Shown: piece after piece, positions 54,144 through 63,139 of the stretch
Layout: each line of letters begins with the position of its first letter
Numbering within the stretch: position 1 is the stretch's first letter
Assembly: GCA_963210315.1 (NCBI GenBank)
Contig: OY723298.1
Location: 372,001 to 436,000 of the forward strand
DNA from: Rhynchopus euleeides
Taxonomy: Eukaryota; Euglenozoa; Diplonemea; Diplonemida; Diplonemidae
Length of the DNA: 64,000 bases
Direction of reading: 5' to 3'
Notes under the pieces: model-generated
The model's database searches: none
What the model saw: only the letters and a program-made list of their open reading frames with translations
Told to the model about the DNA's origin: nothing
Program-made: the position numbers and the translations under genes

Positions 54144-56502
54144 AGCTTCTGGTTGCACGTTTACTCCGACGGTCAATACATTCGACGCATCGAAGCCGTG
54201 CAAAGCAGGCATCCCTGCTGCTGAACTCATCGAGTGCCTCGATCATCACAACAGCCCAGCAGACTTGACCAAATGGGATGTTTTGGGAATAGCGACCTCC
54301 AGCTTGGTGTACAGGACGACCAGGCCGTGGCGTGCACACTTTTTGAAAGGAGTGGGAAGGGTGGTGGGTGTGGGGGTGGATTCTTTTGAAAAAAAAACCC
54401 CATTGAAAATTCCTGCTGCCTCACCCCCTGAACCCCAAGCACCTCATTTCTGTAAGTACTTGCTTCGCCAGCCGCAACTCACACCACACAGCACTCACCA
54501 TGCCACCACCCCGTCAGGTTCTCACATCACAGGGTTGGGAACACTCCAAGGAATATCAGGGGAAAGTCAAGAAAGAGTCAGGCCAAAAATTTTGCCTGAC
54601 TGGCCTGAGTTTCCCCTGAGTTTCCCCTGACTACATTTTTTTTCGCCTGAGTTTCCCCTGACTTTTGCGTTTGCTTGACTCAGCCTGAGTTTCCCCTGAC
54701 TTCGCCTGACTAGGTCAAAAGTCAGGGGAAACTCGGGGGAAACTCAGGGGAAACTCAGGCGGCCAGCGGGGCCCCGAAATTTTGCCTGACTCAGGCCGTA
54801 CGGGATGTATGATTCACGGTACTTCGATTTTGGGTGGGAAAGATGGGGCAAGGAAGTGGCAAAAACTGCGAAGAAGGTCGAAAATTTTCACATTTTCATC
54901 AGAAACCATATTCAACGGATTCCAATTTTCGGGTGAAATCAAGCAGGTTGGCACAATGGCTCATGTTCACCCAAAAATGCACCTACCAAACCTCTTTTGC
55001 TTGATTTTTGGGACGGCATGGGTGATCCAGAGGCCAAAAATCACGATTTTTTCACCAATTCCTTCGACAACGGACAGTTCCAGACCACAAGGACCACATT
55101 TTGGGGTCAGAATTTTCTCGGTCAAAAAATTCGAAAAATCTGAAATCTCTCGGAATTTTGAGCATTTTTTGAGATTGGCATGCCCATTTTAGACCCTTTG
55201 CGTGGCTCTAAACCCAAAAATTTGCTCGAAAATGGCCTCAAATACACGGTGGACTCCAGCGGCCCTAGCGGGAGTCTGGGAGCGGGAGTCTGAGCGGGTG
55301 TCAAAGACTCCCGCTAGCGGGAGTCCAGACTCCCGCTAGCGGGAGTCTATACTCCCGCTAGGGGGAGTCTGACTCCCCCTAGCGGGAGTCTTTTCACCTA
55401 TTTTCATCCATTTTTCCCATGATATAGTTACAGTCTACTGGCGTGGGGGGTAAAATCATGGTGGAAGAGGGATGGGGAGGGGCTTGTTTTGCTTCTGTCA
55501 GTTTCCCCGGACTCTGGACTACCTACCTATCCTCCTGGTAGCGGCTACACCTGCGGAGGTGAGCGGTTAGAATTTGAGGTGTCAAAGTGCGGCCATCGCC
55601 TGTCGTAGTTGTGTTACACCTTGGGCAAGACAAGCCATCCTGCAGGCCTCATCTTCTTCGTCAGAACTGTCATCCCCCTCCTGCTGTGCGCGTTGGTCAA
55701 GCGTGCTCAAAGTCGCCTCGGATGACACGAATGGTGTGAAAGTCGCCCCCAGCGGGATTGGCATTTTGCACAAGCAGAGCGATAATTTGCGGTGTCCTTC
55801 GGGGAACCGGAACAGGAAGTAGGGCGCGCTGATGGGTTCAACGAAGTCCTGTGTGTTGCAGTGCACAAACCCCTTCTGCAGCTGTGTCAACTGTGTGCAA
55901 AGAACATACACAGCCAATCTATGAGCGTGTCGGGTGTGCAGACACGGACACAGGATGACTTCTCTATACCCGAGGATCCCGTCCTGCGACAGGTGCGCAA
56001 CCTTCCAAGGCATGCCCGATGCGCGCCGCTTCTCTTCTGCCATCGCAAGATCTCTCTCGTAAGTTGCGGAGCTGGCGATTGTAACGGCATCTTTCTTGCG
56101 ATGTCCGTTCTCTGCTTCTTCAAATTCGTCGTTGTTCTGCAGAGGCACTGCATCTTCTGGAGCCCACCAATGATGGAGACTGTGTACGTAGGCATTGCGC
56201 GTTGATCCCTTTTCGGCATGCTCCATCAACCAGTGAAATATATGCCCTGAGATCCGAGCACGCAAGAAGGGAATCCGGGCTGACTCATCCTTGCATCCCC
56301 AGAAGCGCCAGGGGATGTCTGCATACCGGAAATGCATGAGGTCTGCAAGGGAGACAAAGAGGTAGCGGAACAAGCCCTTGTAGGTGTGTCCTGTGACAGG
56401 CAAGCACGACCTTCCGGAACTGAGCACCTGTCCCATGCTGCGACACATTCAGTGCAAGGTTTGTACAGGTCTTGTCGAATATTTTTTTGTTGTCTCATCC
56501 AG

Positions 56503-57163
56503 CAGGGGTGGAGCTTGAAATATGGGGTTGCGGGCTGGATCGGGTCAGATCGGGTCAGCCAATTTTTTCTTATGGGTTCCCCCCCGGTTCGTCTCAGAGA
56601 TCAGTGCTCGGGCCCAGCCTCCCGCGAGGTACCGGAACCGATATGCAGCCCCGGACGCGCAAGGACTTGGTTACAAGACAAACACATGCCGTAGGGGGGG
56701 TCTGGGAGGCGGAGCTCCCAGCCGCCGGAGGCCACGGTAGTGAACATCTGTGACTTGCGGGCGTACGGATTCTGTGTGAGTTGGCTGCGTCCTCCTGAGG
56801 ATACTGAGATTCCCTGATGTAAAGGGCTTGGGTACAAGACAGGCACATGCCACAGGGGGGTCTGGGGGGCGGAGCCCCCCAGCCACCGGAGGCCACGGTA
56901 GTAAACGTCTGTTGCACGGTACGGGTTGGGCAGCTTCATTTGTCCTCTATTGTGACTGTTTGAGGCCTGTGCTCATGTCGCTGGGGTCACTTTGCTCACG
57001 AAACGCCTCCTGGTCACCTTGAGGCCCCAAGGCGAGGAGCCAACTTTTCCGGTTTCCCGAAAATCTATATTTTTTTTTCTTTTTACCCCTGACCTGATTT
57101 TTTGTGAGGGCCTGCAGAAAATCAGGTCAGCTGACCCGAAAAAACCCCCAAGCTCCACCCCTG
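56503..57163. mobile_element. Element K: hAT-like element (661 bp, 8-bp TSD)
   Basis: Inverted ends CAGGGGTGGAGCTTG with GGGTCAG words just inside, flanked by TCATCCAG at 56495-56502 and 57164-57171. CAGGGGTGG ends with an 8-bp duplication are characteristic of hAT. Non-coding. It carries two tandem units of the hairpin repeat also found at 39.4 kb. Confidence 0.9.
56680..56915 (-). repeat. Hairpin-bearing repeat, two units inside element K
   Basis: Units spaced 161 bp apart share GCCGGAGGCCACGGTAGT or ACCGGAGGCCACGGTAGT and GGCGGAGC(T/C)CCC palindromes. They are inverted relative to the copies at 39405-39665 and share the linker words GATTCTGTGTGAGTTGGCTG and CGTCCTCCTGAGG. Confidence 0.75.
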
Positions 57164-57653
57164 TCATCCAGTACCCTGATCAGCCGCATGGCGAGCCCCT
57201 TGCAGTCATGGAGTGCTGGGGTGACGTAGCGGGCATTGGGAAGCACACCTGCCAAGAGGGAGGGGTAGCCAGCCTCTTTCATCTCAGAGAGAGTCAGGTG
57301 CGGGTATCGATGCACCTGTTGATACCAGCGTTCTTCTGGGATGTCGCACAGTGAGCATCGGTGCCCTCGCCCCCCGCATCGCCTCATTGTTGCCCACTGC
57401 TGATCTATACTCCCGCTAGCGGGAGTTGGACTCCCCCTAGTTGAGACTCCCGAAAAGGGTTAAACCCGGTAGTGGTACCCTACCCCCGCTGGAGTCCACC
57501 GTGCAAGGCCGGATCAGCCCACGGGTGGGTTTGAGGAAGAAATCTGGGGGGGGCAAATTTTGCTGCGACTTCCGGTTTCACCCGGCCGAACTCCAGCATC
57601 TATCCAGACCCACGGTGCCAAGCCGTTCGCCCGTGTCGCGATCATTCGCGGCT

Positions 57654-58034
57654 TCAGGCTGCCCCCGACGACACGTTTGTATCCTGCACCTTGCCATACT
57701 TCGCCTCCACCTTGTATATGACGGAGAGCGCCCTCCTTCCGCATCGTTGCGACTTCCCTGACAGCGAACTTATCCATGTCAGGGAAGACATGGCGATGAT
57801 TGCGTTGGCCACCTGGGTGCTGTGCTGGTGGAGCTCCTTGCTCAACACCGTTGCTAGGAGCCTTCTAATGGATCCCAGTGTCAGCACACTGCCCCCTTTT
57901 TTAACAGGGAAGGCCGTGCAAAAATCATGCACAATGTTCGTCGCCTCCGCAGCCTCGGGACTCTCTGCGCTCTTCTTCTTCTTAATCGACTTTGCCGCCG
58001 GCTTCGCTGCCGGCTTCGTTGTCGTCTTCCCCAT
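57654..58034 (-). CDS. Small basic protein in element L, histone-tail-like N-terminus
   Basis: 126 aa. The N-terminus MGKTTTKPAAKPAAKSIKKK is a Lys/Ala/Pro tail like those of H1 and H2B histones. The rest is a short helical domain (IVHDFCTAFPVKKGGSVLTL, IRRLLATVLSKELHQHSTQV). The order LT-x-x-x-I-R-x-L-L-x-x-x-L-x-KEL-x-x-H loosely recalls the last helices of H2B, but the rest of the fold is not evident. It lies between the two right-type ends of L. It may be a DNA-binding accessory protein of the transposon. Assignment is tentative. Confidence 0.45.
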   Translation of the reverse strand: MGKTTTKPAAKPAAKSIKKKKSAESPEAAEATNIVHDFCTAFPVKKGGSVLTLGSIRRLLATVLSKELHQHSTQVANAIIAMSSLTWISSLSGKSQRCGRRALSVIYKVEAKYGKVQDTNVSSGAA

Positions 58035-59435
58035 TTTTGTGAATCAGGTCTGCGAGCTGGGATGGGTGGAAACGTCCGTTTCGTTTGGTGTGGCTGTACT
58101 TCAGTGACGAGTGCCACATTGCATAGGTATCATGGGAAAAATGAGTGAAAATAGGTGAAAAGACTCCCGCTAGGGGGAGTCAGACTCCCCCTAGCGGGAG
58201 TATAGACTCCCGCTAGCGGGAGTCTATACTCCCGCTAGCGGGAGTTGGACTCCCCCTAGTTGAGACTCCCGAAAAGGGTTACCCTACCCCCGCTGGAGTC
58301 CACCGTGTAGCCTAAAACAGCCCATTCTGGCCACCCCGAAAAAAAATTCGAAAAGGGTCCCCCTATAGAAGTTGCCCAAAAATACCGAAAATAACGCGGT
58401 ATTACCGGTAATAACGGTAATAACGTTACCGATAACGTTATTACCGTTACTGATAACGGTATTACCGTTACCGATAACGGTAATAACGGTAATAACGTTA
58501 CCGATAACGTTATTACCGTTCCTGATAACGGTAATAACGGTATTACCGTTATCGATAACGGTATAACGCGGAAAAATAACGTTACCGATTTTCGGATAAC
58601 GTTATTCGGCCGTTCTGGAACGTTATTAACGGTAAGTTATTTTACCGAAAAAATAACGGTATTACCGTTACTGGTAACGCAATAACGCCCGATGTATGTA
58701 AAAAGTTAATTTTGGAAAATTGGCCATTTTTGGCCCTTTGAACACAAAAACGGACAAGTCGTAGGGGGACCCCAACACCCCAGATACCCCCTTCTGGGAC
58801 CAAAAAGTGCACGAAAGGGGTTAAAATGGCCCAATTCGTTGATTTTGTGCATTTCCCTGCTAAAAAATGGTTTTTGTGTGGGCGAGTAGTTGTAGAAAAT
58901 CGCGAAAAATGTCAAAAAATCGAAATTTTCACAGAGGCCCAAAAACGTGTTCCTGGGTGAAAAATGTGACCAAACACCGATTTCTGGCCATTTCTGGGTG
59001 GTTTTTGGGGGTTTCTGGCCATCTTTCAGCGATTTTTCTGGTCAGCAGAACCCACCCAGAAGCCCTTAGAAAATGGCTGGTGGCAGTTTTGGGTCGAATT
59101 GAACAGAAGGACGAATTGCTCGCCAACTCTTTCGATACACGAAAATTTGGGCATTTTCCGTTACTCTGAACACATTCGCACACCATGAGAATTTGAGAGG
59201 CTGTGCCAAGCTCATCCCCTGTCTGCATCCCGGACCGTGGCCTATCGAACTGCCCGATTTTTCCCACTTTTCACCTTGCGTAGCTGGGGAGGGACGATTA
59301 ACTGCAATTAATTTCCGGAATTAATTTTTTGAAAAATTAATTCCGGAAATTAATTAAAATTAATTTTTCAAAAAATTAACTTTTCGGATAGCAAAAATTA
59401 AAAATTACAAAAATTAATTTTCTGCCATCTATGGT

Positions 59436-60260
59436 ATACCATCCAGGGCCTCTAGGACCAGTAGAATCACGTGAAAATGCGTTTTTTTACCCAAAAAAAG
59501 GACCCTGCAACCACCCTGCACACACCCTGCGACCATGTTGGAGGCACCCTACAACCCTATAACCACCCAGAAACCACTGGGTCTGCCCTAAAAGGGGTGT
59601 ACGGGCCTGTTGGAACAGGTTTTCGACACCGAATTGCCCAAATTCGGTCCGATATTTTGAAAAAAACTGTGAAGAACGGGGGATTCGCCCGTGTGGGGTA
59701 AAAGTCCCAATTTTCATGAAAAAAGGTCAAAATTAGGGCAACTAGACCCCATTTTGGGTGTTTTTCGGGTGCAAAACGTACCCTAGACATCCCTGGGGTA
59801 CATTGTATACCATCCAGGGCCTCAAGGACCAGTAGAATCACGTGAAAATGCGTTTTTTTACCCAAAAAAAAGGACCCTGCGACGATGTTGTAGGACCCTG
59901 CACACACCCTGCAACCGTGTTGTAGGCACCCTGCAACCCTATAACCACCCAGAAACCACTGGGTAAGCCCTAAAAGGGGTGTACGGGCCTGTTGGAACAG
60001 GTTTTCGACACCGAATTGCCTAAATTCGGACCAATTTTTTGAAAAAACTGTGAAAAATGGGGTATTCGCCCGTGTGGGGTAAAAGTCCCAATTTTAGGGG
60101 AAAAAGTCAAAATTTGGGCAACTAGACCCCATTTTGGGTGGTTTTCGGGTGCAAAACGTACCCTAGGCATCCCTGGGGTACATTGTATACCATCCAGGGA
60201 CTCTAGGACCAGTAGAAGTGCGTTACAATGCACATTTTTGCCCCAAAATGGCCCTGCAAC
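59436..60260. repeat. Tandem repeat, 371/380-bp units in the right arm of J
   Basis: Units begin at about 59435, 59806 and 60186 with TATACCATCCAGGG and share AACCACCCAGAAACCACTGG, GTGTACGGGCCTGTTGGAAC, GGGCAACTAGACCCCATTTT and AAACGTACCCTAG. Another unit ends at 51090, immediately left of M, so M landed inside the array. Confidence 0.88.
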
Positions 60261-60453
60261 CACCCTGCACAGGATTCACCCCAGAAAAGCGAAAAAATGG
60301 CCAAAAATGAGGGTTGGTGGGCCCAAAAGTGGGTAAAAACCACCAGAAATTCATATCTGGGGTGGGTCTGGGGGCGGTTTTGCACTGTTGACCTCCAGAC
60401 CGGAATATTCCAAAAAAAAATTACAGTTTTTCTCAAGGACATCCGGGGGCCTA

Positions 60454-61468
60454 GGGGGGGGGGGGTGGCAAAGGTAAAAGGTAAAAGGTAAAAAGGAAGC
60501 AGGAAGGTAAAAGAAGATCTGAAATCAGCGCTGGGTGCAAATCGTTGAAAGGTTTGTTGCTGATTGCTTTTTGCTGACCCTCAGTTGAGATTTTTGTGTC
60601 CGAGGGGCGCCCACGTAACCGTTCTTGAGCAGCGCGTGCGAATCGGTGCCGTCTCAGCAGCAAGCTTGTTTTGGATAGGGTGGGGGGGGGGGGGGTGAGG
60701 CGGGCGGGTTGCTGGAATCGATTCTTCGGCTCAGTCTGCACTGTGCGCTTGAAAGGCAGGGAGTGTACGGTGCAGTGTGCAAAGAATACCATACGGACGA
60801 CAGAATGTTGGTATGTATAGCGCCTGAACTGCGCCCCAAGTCATCACGATTAGGCAGGTGTAGTAACAAGTGGCACACCGGTACAACTGCCGCTCACCAC
60901 GACGGATTTTGTTTGGAGGAATTGCAAACTCCAGAGACACACCCACGGCCCTGCTGAAGGGTGGGGTTGGTGTGCAGAGCACATCTGGTTGCCGGCGGAT
61001 TGTGGGGTGGTGCCGTTCGATTTTGCGCAGTAATAAAAGAAACAAAAGGGCAAAAGAGGAATACGGGAAATAGGGGAAGGGGGTGAACAGGCAGTTGTCG
61101 TGCAGGCGGGCAGTCTTTCGTTGCACCCCCTGAGGGGGGCGTTTTCTTTGTGGTGATTAGTTCGAAGTAAATCGCACAAGCCCCGATCGCTGACGACTGC
61201 CCTTCAACTTCGGGAATCAGTGTTCTCTCGTTTGCACGGCGCCAGCTGGCACCTGTGCGGGAGACCGAAAGCCAGTTGGTGAGGGAGACCCTTGTTCCTT
61301 TGTTACTTGGCGACTTCGCGACGCTTCGTCGCCCGTGACAAGCAAACCAATAAACAAGCAAGGCATTTGTGGACACAGCGCAACAGGGCCGGCAAAGCAG
61401 TGAAGCCTGTCCGAAAAACCTGTTTGTAAGCGCCTCTAGGCGCACCGCACTGGCACACTGGACAACGC
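60454..61468. other. Intergenic region downstream of the PL14-like gene
   Basis: It starts with a G tract and (GGTAAAA)n at the right edge of J. It holds AGCAAGCTTGTTTT (60659-60672), also present near 5440 and 12141. The 235-codon minus frame at 60894-61601 overlaps the C-terminus of the lyase gene in another frame and lacks protein-like order. No gene supported. Confidence 0.5.
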
Positions 61469-62965
61469 CTATCCCAACACCCTGCAGGTCCACGAGCTCT
61501 TCCCCTCGCAGCTCTTGCGGCACTGCGCGTACCACTGTGACTTCTCGTAACAGTTCAGCCCGCTGGCACAGCACCCGGGGCTGTTCCGGCAGGAGCCCCA
61601 CTCGCGGATCGAAGAGCAGCCGCTCGGAGTGGGGGGCGGTGTCGGCGCCACGGGACGTGGTGTTGGTGGTGGTGTGGCAGGCGGGCTGGGCGTGGATGTG
61701 CTGACGAGGTCAAAGCGGAAGTGCTGTGCCTCTGCCCCGGTGCACGTCCGCTGCTCGGCACCGCCAGCGCTGAGGCCCACACATTTCCCGCTGTGTGTTG
61801 CGCGCATCTCGTAGTACCCACCACCCACATTCTTCAAAAAGAACAACTTGTTGCCCTGCGTCCCGCAGCCCCACTGGTGGATGTGCGCACCATCATTTGT
61901 CGACACCTGACGCACATCTGCGCATTTTCCCGAGTGCACACTCTTCAGCCGGTACCGCCCCCCGCCAATGTCGGACACAACCCACCTTTGGTCCGCCCCG
62001 CCGACCCACGAAGCTTGCTGCACACGAGCCCCGTTCTGCGTCGACCACCCCGCTATGGCAAGCACCTCCCCGGACTCCCGCGACACCACTTTGTAGGTCC
62101 TGCCAGACACCACAGCCACAGGGGAGGGCGGTGTCGGTGTGCTGGGCGGGGCAGTCGCAGGTGGTGTGACGAGGGGGGAGCCCGACAACACGAAGTCATC
62201 AAAGAGGGCGTAGGAATCCTGCGTCGGGGCCCAGCTGCTGTCGCCACCTCCGTGGAAGGTGCTGAAGTAGAACGTATCAGCCAGCTGCTTGTCATCGTAC
62301 CGGAATACAACGTCCTGCCGATCGAGCACCAGGCTGCCGTCCAGCCACGTCTGCATCACTCCGTTGGTGTTAGGACGTCCCCCAGACACGGTGTTCAGCT
62401 TCACATGGTACCGCACTGTGTGCCACCGCCCGGTGGTGAACTTCTGCGACCAATCCCAGTTGGCACCGCAACGCGGCGGGTCGTCAGAAGGGATGTACAT
62501 GTACCCGATCGCACGTCCGTCATCCCGCCACATCGACCGCGCCGACCAGCCGTTGAACCCCGTCCGCTCCTTGCACCCCGTCACGCAGCTGCCCCCGCAA
62601 AACCCAGGCAGCTTGCCTCCGCGCCGGAAGTCGAAACCGTCGTCAAACTTGAGGCGAAAGCTGCCCCACACCTCCTCCCCTGCGTAGTCACCCGAGGCCT
62701 TGATCTGCAGAGCACACTTCGTGCCGTAGCACCCCTTGGGGTACTTCACGCGCAGCACAGCCGAGCCCCCATCACGCACCACCGCAGCGAGCTTATACCG
62801 GTCTGCCGTGGTGTACGGCACGGAACCCCAGTCAGCCTTCACCATGTCGTCGGTGTACTGCACCTCCGATTGAGCGCTCTGGAGGTGCCGCTCGAAGTTC
62901 ACCTCGACCACCGCACTGACCCCTGCCAGGCACATCAGCGGCATCAGAAGCACCATCCCTCGCAT
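61469..62965 (-). CDS. Secreted PL14-like polysaccharide lyase with ricin-type lectin and CBM1-like module
   Basis: 498 aa from the ATG at 62965, chosen because MRGMVLLMPLMCLAGVSA is a clean signal peptide. Residues about 25-275 match the polysaccharide lyase 14 pattern: GGKLPGFCGGSC, WSARSMWRDDGRAIGYMYIP, FTTGRWHTVRYHVKLNTVSG, MQTWLDGSLVL, YFSTFHGGGDSSWAP and YALFDDFVLSG. PL14 enzymes cleave uronate polysaccharides (alginate, glucuronan) by beta-elimination, so algal wall digestion is likely. Residues about 285-415 are a ricin-type beta-trefoil lectin (CBM13-like) with QRWVVSDIGGGRYRLKS and SGKCADVRQ repeats. The last 45 residues (CSSIREWGSCRNSPGCC, then CYEKSQWYAQC) are a Cys-rich CBM1-like module. 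Thr/Pro linkers separate the parts. The lectin is a sugar-binding domain only; no toxin chain is present. Confidence 0.85.
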   Translation of the reverse strand: MRGMVLLMPLMCLAGVSAVVEVNFERHLQSAQSEVQYTDDMVKADWGSVPYTTADRYKLAAVVRDGGSAVLRVKYPKGCYGTKCALQIKASGDYAGEEVWGSFRLKFDDGFDFRRGGKLPGFCGGSCVTGCKERTGFNGWSARSMWRDDGRAIGYMYIPSDDPPRCGANWDWSQKFTTGRWHTVRYHVKLNTVSGGRPNTNGVMQTWLDGSLVLDRQDVVFRYDDKQLADTFYFSTFHGGGDSSWAPTQDSYALFDDFVLSGSPLVTPPATAPPSTPTPPSPVAVVSGRTYKVVSRESGEVLAIAGWSTQNGARVQQASWVGGADQRWVVSDIGGGRYRLKSVHSGKCADVRQVSTNDGAHIHQWGCGTQGNKLFFLKNVGGGYYEMRATHSGKCVGLSAGGAEQRTCTGAEAQHFRFDLVSTSTPSPPATPPPTPRPVAPTPPPTPSGCSSIREWGSCRNSPGCCASGLNCYEKSQWYAQCRKSCEGKSSWTCRVLG

Positions 62966-63139
62966 TGCCGAGGCGTCTGCAGACACAAATCGGTACGGAC
63001 AACGGCACCTTTGCTGCTGGGTGAGGCACATGGCACGGGAGCAGGAGTAGGGAAGGGCACAGAACGAGATGCGCAGCCAATGGTGGTGCGGGAGCAGTCA
63101 AATCAGCAATTCTTCCATGAATGGATGACAAAAAACGAG

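Larger units (their letters stand above)
52473..54798. mobile_element. Element P: inserted in N, carries a gene and element Q
   Basis: Inverted ends CGGCCTGA(C/G)TCAGGC with TA at 52471-52472 and 54799-54800. Both subterminal zones are built from AGTTTCCCCTGACT and TCAGGGGAAACTCAGGGG words. The interior has a plus-strand gene split by Q. Confidence 0.82.
55582..57387 (-). pseudogene. Transposon L gene, split by hAT element K
   Basis: The N-terminal part (57387 to 57164, MRRCGGRGHRCSLCDIPEER to RLIRVLDD) is cut by K. The C-terminal part runs from about 56494 to 55582 and looks like real protein (LFRYLFVSLADLMHFRYADI, RARISGHIFHWLMEHAEKG, acidic DDSSDEEDE near the end). Removing K with one 8-bp repeat restores the same frame, but an in-frame TGA follows 15 codons later, just before MCRSMG, so a second lesion or an intron exists. 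The CSLC and later His residues could bind metal. The family is not recognised; a transposase-related protein is one possibility. Confidence 0.55.
55245..58307. mobile_element. Element L: inserted in N, with CCCGCTAGCGGG arrays, carries genes and K
   Basis: Inverted ends CACGGTGGACTCCAGCGG with TA at 55243-55244 and 58308-58309. Both ends have stacks of ACTCCCGCTAGCGGGAGT palindromes with GGGGGAGT variants, then TCTTTTCACCTATTTTCA. A second right-type end lies internally at about 57398-57502, bounded by CA, so L may be two related copies fused or a copy extended by 800 bp. Minus-strand genes lie at 55582-57387 and 57654-58034. Confidence 0.83.
51263..58694. mobile_element. Element N: inserted in M, itself carrying P and L
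   Basis: 46-bp inverted ends: CATTGGGCGTTATTCCGTTA on the left, CATCGGGCGTTATTGCGTTA on the inverted right, then CCAGTAACGGTAATA. TA at 51261-51262 and 58695-58696. TAACGGTAATAACG words fill the right subterminal zone (58385-58680). Without P and L the body is about 2 kb. It includes a 21-bp-arm hairpin at 52021-52066 and TACGCACGAACTAC words at 51900-51980. Confidence 0.82.
51092..59436. mobile_element. Element M: inserted in J, itself carrying N
   Basis: Near-perfect 39-bp inverted ends begin CCATAGATGGCAG and continue with AATTAATTTTTGTAATTTTT. They are bounded by TATA on both sides. Other units of the J tandem repeat show the empty site CATTGTATACCATCC, so the duplication is TATA or a TA within it; the coordinates given assume TA. 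Without N it is about 0.9 kb of AT-rich, non-coding sequence. Confidence 0.82.
49706..60451. mobile_element. Element J: outermost composite transposon (10.7 kb including nested insertions)
   Basis: Short inverted ends GGCCCCCGGA, TA at 49704-49705 and 60452-60453, and poly-G beyond both TAs. Without the nested M it would be about 2.4 kb. The left arm has CGTCGACTCGACGGGTG words and a plus-strand gene (50267-50899). The right arm consists of the 371/380-bp tandem repeat. The ends match for only about 10 bases, so J is the least certain of the boundaries. Confidence 0.6.

Noticed and set aside
36767..58680. CRISPR-like arrays (regular short repeats such as TATCGCC, GGAAACG, CCCGCTAGCGGG)
   Set aside because: The repeats are much shorter than CRISPR repeats, lack uniform spacers, occur inverted at both ends of transposons, and the genome is eukaryotic.
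60894..61601. 235-codon minus frame
   Set aside because: It overlaps the lyase C-terminus out of frame and has no protein-like domain order; likely chance in GC-rich sequence.
61700..62110. Ricin-like toxin
   Set aside because: Only the beta-trefoil sugar-binding fold is present, fused to a lyase; there is no N-glycosidase chain.
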